From the NCBI RefSeq assembly GCF_040546275.1, contig NZ_JBEPNO010000016.1:62001-126000 (forward strand): a stretch of 64,000 nucleotides of DNA, in the 5' to 3' direction. The stretch is from Nakamurella sp040546275 (lineage in GTDB: Bacteria > Actinomycetota > Actinomycetes > Mycobacteriales > Nakamurellaceae). Position 1 is the first letter of the stretch. Every line of letters begins with the position of its first letter. The position numbers and the translations under genes are program-made. Positions 44,503 through 53,154 of this stretch are shown piece after piece. The notes below the pieces were generated by a model. It made no database searches. It saw nothing but the letters and a program-made list of their open reading frames with translations, and was not told the origin of the DNA.

Positions 44503-45650
44503 GCGGCGTGCGGGTCCTGATCGCCGGTGGTGGCAGTGCCGGGCACGTGCAGCCCGCCCTGGCAGTGGCCGACGCACTCGTCCGGGCCGACCCGTCGATC
44601 CGGATCATCTGTCTCGGCACCGCCGGCGGGCTGGAGACCATCCTGGTGCCGGAGGCCGGCTACGAATTGCGGCTCATCCCCGAGGTCAAGTTCCGCCGCA
44701 AGATCAATCTGGAAGCGCTGCGCATCCCGGCGCGTCTGGTGCGTACCGTCCGGGCCGCCGCCGCGGTGATCAGGGCGGAACGAATCGACGTCGTCATCGG
44801 ATTCGGCGGATATGTCTCGCTGCCGGCCTATCTCGCGGCGAGAGTCTCGCTGCGCCACCGGATTCCGGTAGTGGTCCACGAAGCGAACGCCAGGGCCGGG
44901 ATCGCGAACAAGGTCGGCGCCCGGGTGGCCGCCATCGTCGCGGCCGCCGTCCCGGGGTCCGGACTCAAGGATGCGGTGGTGGTGGGCAATCCAGTGCGGC
45001 GATCGCTGTCCGGGCTGGATCTGAAAGCGCTGCGGGTGGAGGCCAGGGCGTACTTCGGGCTCGATCCCGATGCACCGACCCTGCTCGTCATCGGTGGGTC
45101 GCTCGGCGCGATCAAGCTCAACGACGCCTTCAGCGGCATCGCGGCGGAATTGGGCCGGGCCGGGGTCGGCGTGCTGCATGCCCACGGCCGGGCCAAGCCC
45201 GTGGTGCTGCCGAGGGCGGAACCCGGTGTGCCGCCGTATGTCCCGACCCCGTACCTGAACCGGATGGACCTCGCCTACGCCGCGGCCGATCTGATCGTGG
45301 CCAGGTCGGGCGCCATCACCGTCGCCGAGATCGGTGCCCTCAAGGTGCCCGTGGTGTATGTGCCGTTGGTCTTCGGCAATGGCGAGCAGCGGCTGAACGC
45401 GGTGCCCCAGGTCGAGTCCGGCGCGGCCCTGACCATCGACGAGGACGAGCTGACCGGTCGGGCCATCCTGGACCGGATCGTGCCGCTGGTGAAGGACCCG
45501 GACCGGCTGGCCAAGATGTCCGCGGCGGCCAACACCAGTTCCACCCTGGACGCCGACGACGTGATCGCGCGGCTGGTCCTTGGTGCCGCCGGTCGCCGGG
45601 ACCCCGGAGCGCCCCGGAGCGGCGACATGACCAGCGGCGAGGCGAGATGA
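44499..45650 (+). CDS. murG: UDP-GlcNAc:lipid I N-acetylglucosaminyltransferase MurG
   Basis: Converts lipid I to lipid II at the inner face of the membrane. The 383-residue GT28 product begins at the GTG within the ftsW stop. Signatures are LIAGGGSAGHVQPALAVAD, the acceptor-binding KFRRKINLEALRIP, GFGGYVS, VHEANARAGIANK, LLVIGGSLGAIKLND and ARSGAITVAEIGAL. The ATGA junction with murC indicates coupling. Confidence 0.96.
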   Translation: MSGVRVLIAGGGSAGHVQPALAVADALVRADPSIRIICLGTAGGLETILVPEAGYELRLIPEVKFRRKINLEALRIPARLVRTVRAAAAVIRAERIDVVIGFGGYVSLPAYLAARVSLRHRIPVVVHEANARAGIANKVGARVAAIVAAAVPGSGLKDAVVVGNPVRRSLSGLDLKALRVEARAYFGLDPDAPTLLVIGGSLGAIKLNDAFSGIAAELGRAGVGVLHAHGRAKPVVLPRAEPGVPPYVPTPYLNRMDLAYAAADLIVARSGAITVAEIGALKVPVVYVPLVFGNGEQRLNAVPQVESGAALTIDEDELTGRAILDRIVPLVKDPDRLAKMSAAANTSSTLDADDVIARLVLGAAGRRDPGAPRSGDMTSGEAR

Positions 45651-47155
45651 TTAGCGGGACAGAGGGTCTGCCTGTCGATCCACCGATCGCCGCCGACGGT
45701 ACCTCGCTCTCGCGGGTGCACATGGTCGGCATCGGCGGAGCGGGGATGAGCGCGATCGCACGGATTCTCGCCGATCGCGGTCTCCCGGTCTCCGGGTCCG
45801 ACGCCAAGGGCTCCCACGTCCTGACGGGGCTTGCCCAGCGCGGGGTGCTGACGGCGGTCGGCCACACGGGCGACAACCTGGATTTGCTGCCCGGCGGCCC
45901 GACGGCGGTCGTCGTCTCGACGGCCATCCGGCTCACCAATCCCGAGGTCGTCGAGGCCAGGCGCCGCGGCATCCCGGTGCTGCAGCGGGCCATCGCGCTG
46001 GCCGCGTTGATGACCGATCACCGCAGCGTGTGCGTCGCCGGCACCCACGGCAAGACCTCGACCACGTCGATGCTGACGGTGGCACTGCAGGCCGCCGGAC
46101 TCGACCCGTCCTTCGCCATCGGAGGCGAACTCAACGAATCCGGATCGGGTGCGCACCACGGCACCGGTGACATCTTCGTCGCCGAGTCCGACGAGTCCGA
46201 CGGCTCCTTCCTGGCCTTCGCGCCGCACGGAGCGATCATCACCAATCTCGAGGCGGATCACCTCGACCACCACGGCACCGCCGAGGCCTACGCTGCCGTT
46301 TTCCGGCAGTTCGTCGACCGGATCATGCCCGGTGGATTCCTGGTGCTGTGCCTGGACGATCCGGGTACCAGGACGCTGATGTCCGAGGTGGCCGGGCAGC
46401 CGGGTAGCCCCCGCATCGTCACGTACGGCTTCACCGACGGTGCCGACCTGCGGATCACCGACCACCGGCCGGCCGGGCACGGCGGGACGGCGGTGGTGCA
46501 GGTCGCCGGTGAGGTGGACGTACTGCTGCATCTGGCGGTCCCCGGTGCGCACATGCTGTCCAACGCGGTCGCGGCGCTGGCCGCCGGCATCGCACTCGGA
46601 GTTTCCGCCGACACGATGGCGGCCGGGCTCGCCGCCTACACCGGCGTGCGGCGCCGCTTCGAGTACAAGGGCCGGTCCTGCGGCGTGTCCGTCTACGACG
46701 ACTACGCCCACCACCCGACCGAGGTCGCCGCCCAGTTGCTGGCCGCCCGCTCGGTGCTGGCCGGCACCGCGGACTCGGGTTGGACACCGGAACCGCACGA
46801 GGCGGGCCGGCTGGTGGTGATCTTCCAGCCGCACCTCTACTCGCGGACGGTGGCGTTCGCCGCGCAGTTCGCGACCGCCCTCTCGGCCGCCGACGTGGTG
46901 GTCGTGCTCGACGTCTACGGTGCCCGTGAAGATCCGGTGCCCGGGGTCAGCGGCGAGCTGATCACCCGGCAGATCCCCGATGGTCCGGTCACCGACGGGG
47001 CGGACAGCCGTCAGGTGCTGTACCTGCCGTCGCTGGCCGCGGTACCCGAGACGGTCGGAAACCTGGTGCGGCCGGGCGATCTGGTCATCACCATGGGAGC
47101 GGGCGACGTCACCATGCTCGGTCCGCAGCTGCTGGAACACCTGGAGTCCCGATGA
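45647..47155 (+). CDS. murC: UDP-MurNAc:L-alanine ligase MurC
   Basis: First amino-acid ligase of the pathway. The 502-residue product shows HMVGIGGAGMSAIARIL, P-loop VAGTHGKTSTTSML, ESDESDGSFL, NLEADHLDHHG, and the C-terminal DDYAHHPTEV and QPHLYSRT motifs. The ATG is within the murG stop and the stop overlaps ftsQ as ATGA. Placement after murG and before ftsQ is the normal actinobacterial order. Confidence 0.96.
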   Translation: MISGTEGLPVDPPIAADGTSLSRVHMVGIGGAGMSAIARILADRGLPVSGSDAKGSHVLTGLAQRGVLTAVGHTGDNLDLLPGGPTAVVVSTAIRLTNPEVVEARRRGIPVLQRAIALAALMTDHRSVCVAGTHGKTSTTSMLTVALQAAGLDPSFAIGGELNESGSGAHHGTGDIFVAESDESDGSFLAFAPHGAIITNLEADHLDHHGTAEAYAAVFRQFVDRIMPGGFLVLCLDDPGTRTLMSEVAGQPGSPRIVTYGFTDGADLRITDHRPAGHGGTAVVQVAGEVDVLLHLAVPGAHMLSNAVAALAAGIALGVSADTMAAGLAAYTGVRRRFEYKGRSCGVSVYDDYAHHPTEVAAQLLAARSVLAGTADSGWTPEPHEAGRLVVIFQPHLYSRTVAFAAQFATALSAADVVVVLDVYGAREDPVPGVSGELITRQIPDGPVTDGADSRQVLYLPSLAAVPETVGNLVRPGDLVITMGAGDVTMLGPQLLEHLESR

Positions 47156-47874
47156 CGTCGGGACAAGGGGTTCAGCAGCGCCCGCAGCACCGGCGGTGGC
47201 CGTGGGTGCTGGCCCTCGCCCTGGTGCTGACCCTGATCGGCGGCGGCGCCTTCGTGGTCTACGCGACGCCGGTCCTCGGATTGCAGCGGGTCGACGTCAC
47301 CGCGTCGGCCGGAGATCTGTCGGCGGCGGTCAGCGAGGCGGTGACGTCGGCGGTGGACGTTCCCGACGGCACGCCGCTGCTGCGCATCGATCTCGGTGAG
47401 GTGAGGGCCAAGGTCCTTGCCGTGCCGCAGGTCTCGGCCGTGTCGGTGTCCCGTCACTGGCCCAACAACCTGATGATCACGGTGACGCAACGGGTTCCGG
47501 TTGCGGTGACCAGCGCCAACGGAGCGTTCTGGCTGCTGGACGCCAGCGGCGTGCCTTACCTGAGGGTCGTCAAGGCGGCCGTGCCGACCGCTCTGCCGAC
47601 CGTCGAACTTGCCACTCCCGGCCCACTCGACCCGTCCACCCGGGCCGCTCTCGCCGTGGTCGAGCAGCTGACCGGACCGATCCGGTCGACGCTGGCTTCG
47701 GTCAGCGCCCGGTCGCCCTACGCGGTGGTGCTGCAACTGCGCGACGGCCGCTCGGTGGTCTGGGGCAGCCCGGAGGAAGGCGCCCGCAAGATGCAGATCC
47801 TCGCGGCTGTCCTTGCCCAGCCGGGCAAGACCTACGACATCTCCGACCCCGCCTACGTCACCGTCCGCCCCTAG
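47152..47874 (+). CDS. ftsQ: Cell division protein FtsQ/DivIB
   Basis: A 240-residue bitopic protein: a short cytoplasmic N-terminus, a membrane helix (WVLALALVLTLIGGGAFVVYA), a POTRA domain (GLQRVDVTASAGDLS to VSRHWPNNLMITVTQRVPV) and an FtsQ domain. It links FtsL/FtsB to the divisome. The long C-terminal tail of Gram-negative FtsQ is absent. It normally precedes ftsZ directly in actinobacteria; here a leftward transporter gene intervenes. Confidence 0.93.
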   Translation: MTSGQGVQQRPQHRRWPWVLALALVLTLIGGGAFVVYATPVLGLQRVDVTASAGDLSAAVSEAVTSAVDVPDGTPLLRIDLGEVRAKVLAVPQVSAVSVSRHWPNNLMITVTQRVPVAVTSANGAFWLLDASGVPYLRVVKAAVPTALPTVELATPGPLDPSTRAALAVVEQLTGPIRSTLASVSARSPYAVVLQLRDGRSVVWGSPEEGARKMQILAAVLAQPGKTYDISDPAYVTVRP

Positions 47875-47892
47875 CCCCGCCCCGCCCCGCCC

Positions 47893-47993
47893 CGCGCTTA
47901 TCAACTTCGACGGCGCTCATGATCGGGTCGATTTCTGTCACTCAGGTCCCAAAACCGCCAACTTCGTCAGCGCAGTCGATGTTGATAAGCGCG
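47893..47993. repeat. 101-bp inverted-repeat element between ftsQ and the TSUP gene
   Basis: Arms of 19 bp (47893-47911 and 47975-47993), CGCGCTTATCAAC plus TCGAC with one mismatch between, flank a 63-bp core. The element fills the gap between two convergent genes and stops four bases before the TSUP stop codon. Five-base CCCGC repeats border it on the left. It looks like a small non-autonomous element or a very long-looped hairpin; family unknown. Confidence 0.7.
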
Positions 47994-47997
47994 AACC

Positions 47998-48828
47998 TCA
48001 GCCCAGCCACAGCTTCACGGCGAGGGCGAACCCGGCGGTGGCGATGACGACGCGCATCAGGGTGGGGGGTACGCGTCGCACGATGGCCGGGCCGACAGCG
48101 CCGCCGACGATGCAGCCCAGCATCAACGGGATGACGGCCGCCCAGCGGACGTCGGCGAAGATCGAGAAGGCAACGGCGGCAACGGCGTTGGCCATCCCGA
48201 GCAGGAGGTTCTTCAGCGCGTTGGCGGCCGGCAGCGTCTTGTCGGTGGCGAAGAGCAGCAGCGCCAGGATCATCACCCCGGCGGCCGCGCCGAAGTAGCC
48301 GCCGTAGAGGCACGTCAGGAACAGGGCGATCGGCATCAACGGCCCGCTGGGGGACGGGGCGATCGGCTCGGCCGCCCCGGACCCAACGCCTCCTCCGGGC
48401 CCGACCGCCTCGGGTCCCGCCACCTGCGGCACCTTGCTGCGCCCGGCCCTGATGGCCCGCAGGCGTGGGCTGAACAGCAGCAGCACCGACGCGCCGGCGA
48501 CCAGGTAGGGCACCAGGTCCTCGAAGGTTCCGGCCGGCCCGACCAGCAGGAGAATGGCTCCGACCGCCCCACCGACGATCGCGATCCCGGTCCACCGGCG
48601 GATGTCCCGGCCCTGGCCCCCGAGTTCCCGCCGGGAACCGGACACCGATCCGATGCTGCTGCCGATCAGGGCCACCGTGTTGGTGACGTTGGCCGTGACC
48701 GGCGGGAGGCCGATCGCCAGCAGCGCCGGGTAGGACACCAGGGAAGCCAGACCTGCCGTTGAGCCGGTGATCCCGGCGCCGATGCCGGCGAGCACCAGCA
48801 GCGCGATGGTGCGCGGTCCGATCTCCAT
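47998..48828 (-). CDS. TSUP family transporter (TauE/SafE-like permease)
   Basis: A 276-residue membrane protein with about eight helices in two repeats. The N-terminal repeat has GIGAGITGSTAGLASLVSYP with TVALIGSSIGSVSG; the C-terminal repeat has LFLTCLYGGYFGAAAGVMIL and ALKNLLLGMANAVAAVAF. The family exports or imports small organic sulfur or carboxylate anions; the substrate is not predictable. A Pro/Gly/Ser cytoplasmic loop separates the halves. It is on the strand opposite the division cluster, between ftsQ and ftsZ. Confidence 0.88.
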   Translation of the reverse strand: MEIGPRTIALLVLAGIGAGITGSTAGLASLVSYPALLAIGLPPVTANVTNTVALIGSSIGSVSGSRRELGGQGRDIRRWTGIAIVGGAVGAILLLVGPAGTFEDLVPYLVAGASVLLLFSPRLRAIRAGRSKVPQVAGPEAVGPGGGVGSGAAEPIAPSPSGPLMPIALFLTCLYGGYFGAAAGVMILALLLFATDKTLPAANALKNLLLGMANAVAAVAFSIFADVRWAAVIPLMLGCIVGGAVGPAIVRRVPPTLMRVVIATAGFALAVKLWLG

Positions 48829-49134
48829 GGTGATTCGACAGTACGGTCAACGCGATCAGCGAGAATCGCCGCCACGATCGACAGGGTCCATACGAAGTCA
48901 CGTTCGACACGAAGTAGGCAAACGAACATTGATCGCGCAGACATCCGGCGCGCCTTGCGCCGACCGGCACCGGCGGCACCTATTTTCATCATCAGAACCA
49001 CTTGACATAACTATAACCATCTGGTTGAGGTTCAGGGTTTGAGCCGTAGCCTGCGATGCCCAACACGCCCAAGCCCAGCACGCCCACCCAGCAGTCCAAC
49101 CAAGCATCTCCAACCAAGAGGAAAGGCTCAGGCG
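48829..49134 (+). promoter_or_regulatory. ftsZ promoter region
   Basis: A 306-bp gap between the divergent TSUP and ftsZ genes, less GC-rich than its surroundings. TTGACA at 49002-49007 is a perfect -35 box, but no good -10 lies 17 bases on. The following ACTATAACC/GGTTGAGGTT stretch contains a small inverted repeat around CCATCTGG and resembles the AT-rich element found before ftsZ in related actinobacteria. The TSUP insertion means ftsZ must use its own promoter. Confidence 0.55.
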
Positions 49135-50334
49135 ATGACGCCACCGCACAACTACCTCGCCGTGATCAAGGTCGTCGGCATCGGCGGCGGCGGCGTCAAC
49201 GCGGTCAACCGGATGATCGAGGTCGGCCTCCGCGGGGTCGAGTTCATCGCGATCAACACGGACGCCCAGGCGCTGCTGATGAGCGACGCCGACGTCAAGC
49301 TCGACGTCGGCCGCGAACTCACCAGGGGACTGGGCGCGGGTGCGAACCCGGACGTCGGGCGCCAGGCCGCCGAGGATCACCGCGAGGAGATCGAGGAGGT
49401 CCTCAAGGGCGCCGACATGGTCTTCGTCACGGCCGGCGAGGGTGGTGGCACCGGCACCGGTGGCGCGCCCGTCGTCGCGTCGATCGCCCGCAAGCTCGGT
49501 GCGCTGACCATCGGTGTCGTCACCCGGCCGTTCGCCTTCGAGGGCAAGCGGCGCGGCGGGCAGGCGGAGTCCGGCATCCAGGATCTGCGCAACGAGTGCG
49601 ACACCCTCATCGTCATCCCGAACGACCGACTGCTGCAGCTCGGCGACATCAACGTTTCCCTGATGGACGCCTTCCGATCGGCCGACGAGGTGCTGCTCAA
49701 CGGCGTCCAGGGCATCACGGACCTGATCACCACCCCGGGCCTGATCAACGTCGACTTCGCCGACGTCAAGTCGGTGATGGCCGGAGCAGGCACCGCCCTG
49801 ATGGGCATCGGGTCCGCCCGCGGCGAGGGGCGCGCCGTCCAGGCGGCCGGCAAGGCGATCAGTTCGCCGCTGCTGGAAGCCTCCATGGACGGAGCACACG
49901 GCGTGCTGCTGTCGATCGCCGGCGGCTCCGACCTGGGTCTGTTCGAGATCAACGAGGCTGCTTCGCTCGTCCAGGCGGCCGCACACGAGGACGCCAACAT
50001 CATCTTCGGCACGGTGATCGACGACTCGCTCGGCGACGAGGTCAGGGTGACCGTCATCGCCGCCGGTTTCGACTCGACACCGTCCATCACGACGCCCGAC
50101 CGTCGCCCGGCGCGCAACATCGCCGACGCCACCGCGGGGGAGCTCCGTCCGCCGCCGCAGCCCTACCAGGGAGAGGGCCAGCCGGGTCAGCAGCCCGCCC
50201 AGCAGGCCCCGTACGTCCCGCACACGCCCGCCTCCGCACCGCCCGCGCCGCACAGTGGTTACGGCGCACCGCGTCAGGCCCGTCCCATCGATGACGACGA
50301 CGACGTGGACGTGCCGCCCTTCATGAAGCGGTGA
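49135..50334 (+). CDS. ftsZ: Cell division GTPase FtsZ
   Basis: Tubulin-like GTPase that forms the Z ring. The 399-residue product has the N-terminal VVGIGGGGVNAVNRMIE, tubulin signature GGGTGTG (residues 103-109), TRPFAFEGKRR and NVDFADVKSVM. After a Pro/Gln-rich linker it ends with DDDDDVDVPPFMKR, the conserved tail for partners such as FtsW and SepF. The ATG is preceded by AGGAAAGG. The stop overlaps pgeF as GTGA. Confidence 0.98.
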   Translation: MTPPHNYLAVIKVVGIGGGGVNAVNRMIEVGLRGVEFIAINTDAQALLMSDADVKLDVGRELTRGLGAGANPDVGRQAAEDHREEIEEVLKGADMVFVTAGEGGGTGTGGAPVVASIARKLGALTIGVVTRPFAFEGKRRGGQAESGIQDLRNECDTLIVIPNDRLLQLGDINVSLMDAFRSADEVLLNGVQGITDLITTPGLINVDFADVKSVMAGAGTALMGIGSARGEGRAVQAAGKAISSPLLEASMDGAHGVLLSIAGGSDLGLFEINEAASLVQAAAHEDANIIFGTVIDDSLGDEVRVTVIAAGFDSTPSITTPDRRPARNIADATAGELRPPPQPYQGEGQPGQQPAQQAPYVPHTPASAPPAPHSGYGAPRQARPIDDDDDVDVPPFMKR

Positions 50335-51077
50335 AGGTCCCCCGGGATCAGGAGTACCACGACCACGGATCACGGTGGCGGTTCACGACCAGGGCGGGAT
50401 TCGAAGGGGCGGAGGGTATCTCCCGCCCGCCGTACGAGCAGTTCAACCTCGGCCTGAACGTCGGCGACGATCCACTGGCCGTGCAGGTCAACAGGTCCGT
50501 TCTGACCAGGGAGATCGGTGCCGAACCGCAGCTCCTCGCCTTCATGAGCCAGGTGCACGGTACGAACATCGCCGAGATCAACGGCCCGACACCGGAACCC
50601 GTGCCTTATACCGATGGAATGGTCAGCGCGACACCGGGTGTCGGCCTCGCGGTGCTGGTCGCCGACTGCGTCCCGGTGATGGCGCAGGATCCGGAACGCG
50701 GCGTCATCGGAGTGGCCCACGCCGGCCGTCTCGGCGCGGCGGCCGGCATCGTCCCGGCGCTGGTCGACCGCATGGTGTCCCTCGGCGCGCATGCACCCGA
50801 TCTGCAGGTCGTCCTCGGCCCGGCGATCTGCGGCCGGTGCTACGAGGTGCCGGCCGCCATGCGCGACGCGGTGGAAGCGCAGTTGCCCGGTTCTGCATGC
50901 GAGACCGCCCAGGGCACAGCAGGTCTCGACCTCCGGATCGGTCTGGCTCGTCAGTTGCGGGCGCTTGGCGTCGGTGCGGTCGAAATCGACGAACGCTGCA
51001 CCCGCGAGGACCCGGACCTGTTCAGCCACCGCAGATCTTCCCCGACCGGGCGGTTCGCCGGCGTCATCCGGTTGTAG
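50331..51077 (+). CDS. pgeF: Peptidoglycan editing factor PgeF / YfiH-type laccase-domain protein
   Basis: A 248-residue DUF152 protein. The metal/active-site residues are visible in SQVHGTNI, VLVADCVPVMA and GVAHAGRLGAAAGIV, with the C-terminal ERCTREDPDLFSHRR. In other bacteria the family is implicated in purine-nucleoside cleavage and in correcting misincorporated amino acids in peptidoglycan precursors. The GTG start is embedded in the ftsZ stop, so the two are translationally coupled. Confidence 0.93.
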   Translation: MKVPRDQEYHDHGSRWRFTTRAGFEGAEGISRPPYEQFNLGLNVGDDPLAVQVNRSVLTREIGAEPQLLAFMSQVHGTNIAEINGPTPEPVPYTDGMVSATPGVGLAVLVADCVPVMAQDPERGVIGVAHAGRLGAAAGIVPALVDRMVSLGAHAPDLQVVLGPAICGRCYEVPAAMRDAVEAQLPGSACETAQGTAGLDLRIGLARQLRALGVGAVEIDERCTREDPDLFSHRRSSPTGRFAGVIRL

Positions 51078-51190
51078 CGGCAGCCCCGACACGGTGTGTC
51101 GCAGCACGATGACCGTTGCAGGGGCCGATAACCTCAGTCACAGCAGGAGATCCGGTGCACTCCGCACCGGCCGAGGAAGGAAGCAGACCA

Positions 51191-51865
51191 ATGGGATCGT
51201 GGCGCAGGGTCGGGGCCTTCCTCGGATTGGTTCCGGACGACCAGCACCCCTACGACGCCGATGGCTACGACGCCGGCCCGTACGACGACGGCTATGAATC
51301 GCCTCGCGATCGTGGCTCGTACGCCGGTTCCGCCACCCGCGACGGCCGTGAGGCACCGGGCGCCAAGGCCTACCCGGAGAGCGGCTACACCCGGTCCAAG
51401 GTCGATACCCACGCCGCCGACGGCTACCACCCGTCCGGCGAGGAGAACCTGACTTCCGCCGCCCCGCACGGCGGGCGCGGCGGATCGACCAGGCGCCCCT
51501 TCGGCAGCGAACCCGTCACCCAGGGAGCACTGGCCATGAAGGCCGAGCAGCGTCGCGACACGGACACCAGCACCGCCTCCCGCCCGGCCAGCGTGAAACT
51601 GACCGGCTTCGGCGAGGCACGCATCGTCGGCGAGAAGTACCGCGACGGCCAGTCGGTGATCCTGGACATGACCGGGATGTCCGACGCCGACGCCCGCCGA
51701 CTCGTCGACTTCTCCGCCGGGCTCGCCTTCTCCCTCCGCGGGTCCATCGAAAAGGTGGCCCCGAAGGTCTTCATGCTGCTGCCGGCCGAGGCCGATATCG
51801 CGGGCGGGGCAGCCCACGCGCTCGAGGACGCCCGGGCCTACGTCGGCGGATACGCAGGCCGCTGA
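51191..51865 (+). CDS. sepF: Cell division protein SepF
   Basis: Membrane-tethering partner of FtsZ, which replaces FtsA in actinobacteria. The 224-residue product starts MGSWRRVGAFLGLVPDDQ, an amphipathic membrane-targeting helix, has an acidic Tyr/Asp/Gly-rich linker, and carries the SepF domain from about residue 130 (FGEARIVGEKYRDGQSVILD) to VFMLLPAEADIAGG. The ATG follows GGAAGGAAG; the frame is open 75 bp further up but without conservation. The PLP protein YggS that usually sits between pgeF and sepF is missing. Confidence 0.95.
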   Translation: MGSWRRVGAFLGLVPDDQHPYDADGYDAGPYDDGYESPRDRGSYAGSATRDGREAPGAKAYPESGYTRSKVDTHAADGYHPSGEENLTSAAPHGGRGGSTRRPFGSEPVTQGALAMKAEQRRDTDTSTASRPASVKLTGFGEARIVGEKYRDGQSVILDMTGMSDADARRLVDFSAGLAFSLRGSIEKVAPKVFMLLPAEADIAGGAAHALEDARAYVGGYAGR

Positions 51866-51910
51866 GCAGCGGCGGACGTCATCGGCCGCGGAGTCAGGTA
51901 AAAATAGAGA

Positions 51911-52210
51911 GTGAACATCGTCTGGCAGATCGCTTACCTGCTGCTCTGGATCTTCCGGTTGTTGCTGATCGGCCGGATCGTCATCGAGATCGTGCGAGCC
52001 ATCGCCAAGACCTGGCGGCCGATCGGTCGACCCGCTGCCTCGATGGAGATTCTGTACGCGAGCACGGACCCTCCGGTGAAGCTCTTTCGCCGGGTGATCC
52101 CGATGGTGCGGCTCGGCGGGGTAGGGTTCGACCTCAGCATTATTGTTTTGTTCATCGTCGTCTGGATCCTGATGGGTGTGGCCGGGAGTCTGGCAGTCGC
52201 CAGCGCCTGA
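51911..52210 (+). CDS. YggT family membrane protein
   Basis: A 99-residue integral membrane protein with two hydrophobic regions (residues about 5-30 and 70-95) around a polar loop that contains the family motif STDPPVKLFRRVIP. A GTG start follows a weak AGAGA. The position between sepF and wag31 is conserved; function is unknown, possibly in osmotic or envelope homeostasis. Confidence 0.92.
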   Translation: MNIVWQIAYLLLWIFRLLLIGRIVIEIVRAIAKTWRPIGRPAASMEILYASTDPPVKLFRRVIPMVRLGGVGFDLSIIVLFIVVWILMGVAGSLAVASA

Positions 52211-52261
52211 TCTCAGCCGTCGTCATCGTCATCGTTGACATCGCCACGCAAGGAGTTAGCA

Positions 52262-53116
52262 ATGCGGCTCACGCCAGCCGACGTCCACAACGTCGCATTC
52301 AAAAAGCCATCGATCGGTAAGCGAGGGTACGACGAGGACGAAGTCGACGCCTTCCTCGATCTGGTGGAAGCGGAGCTCAGCCGTCTCATCGAAGAGAACA
52401 ACGAGCTGACCCAGCGGCTGTCCGCCGCGCAGGCGGGCGGATTCGCCGGCGGCGCTCCGGTCGAGCAGGCGCCGCAGTACCAGCCGGAGGCCGTGCAGCA
52501 GTACATCGAGCAGGCTCCGGTCGAGACGCAGCACGACCACGAGGCCGTCGAAGCCCAGGCGGCTCCTGTCTCCGTCGAGAAGCCGGTCGAGGTCGCGCCC
52601 CCCGTGGTCGCCACTCCCGAGCCGGTGGCCGCAGTTGCTGCCGAGGCCGGTCCGGCCGCGCACCACGTCCAGGCGGCCAAGCTGCTCGGGCTGGCCCAGG
52701 AGACGGCCGAGCGCCTCACCGGCGATGCCGCCGCCGAGGCCGAGGCCACCAGGGCCGCAGCCAAGGCCGAGTCCGAGAAGCTGGTCGGAGATGCCCAGAC
52801 CGAGGCCAACCGTCTGGTGTTCGAGGCACAGAACAAGTCCGACACCATGGTCAACGAGGCCACCGCGAATGCCGAGGCGCTCGAGCGGGACAGCCGGATC
52901 AGGGCCGATGCCATGGACCGCGAGGCCCAGGGCAAGTACTCGCAGGTGATGGGCCAGCTCACCGAGCAGCGCACCACGCTGGAGAAGAAGATCGACGATC
53001 TCCGGGTCTACGAGCGGGAGTACCGCAGCCGGCTCAAGAGCTGGATCACCGAACAGCTCTCGCAGCTGGACGAGAGCGGCGCTCCGGCCAACGAGAACAG
53101 CGAACAGCACGCCTGA
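52262..53116 (+). CDS. wag31: DivIVA/Wag31 polar growth protein
   Basis: A 284-residue coiled-coil scaffold that binds curved membrane at poles and directs peptidoglycan growth. The N-terminal DivIVA domain (LTPADVHNVAFKKPSIGKRG then YDEDEVDAFLDLVEAEL) contains the membrane-insertion loop. A Pro/Val/Gln-rich spacer (about residues 65-140) follows, then a long coiled coil to about residue 270. The ATG follows AAGGAG. A strong terminator begins one base after the stop, ending the cluster. Confidence 0.97.
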   Translation: MRLTPADVHNVAFKKPSIGKRGYDEDEVDAFLDLVEAELSRLIEENNELTQRLSAAQAGGFAGGAPVEQAPQYQPEAVQQYIEQAPVETQHDHEAVEAQAAPVSVEKPVEVAPPVVATPEPVAAVAAEAGPAAHHVQAAKLLGLAQETAERLTGDAAAEAEATRAAAKAESEKLVGDAQTEANRLVFEAQNKSDTMVNEATANAEALERDSRIRADAMDREAQGKYSQVMGQLTEQRTTLEKKIDDLRVYEREYRSRLKSWITEQLSQLDESGAPANENSEQHA

Positions 53117-53117
53117 C

Positions 53118-53139
53118 GCTCGGGAGTAAACTCCCGAGC
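53118..53139 (+). terminator. Terminator after wag31
   Basis: GCTCGGGAGT and ACTCCCGAGC form a perfect 10-bp stem with an AA loop, one base after the stop codon. It has no T-run, as often in actinobacteria. Confidence 0.8.
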
Positions 53140-53154
53140 AGAACTTCAGTGGTA

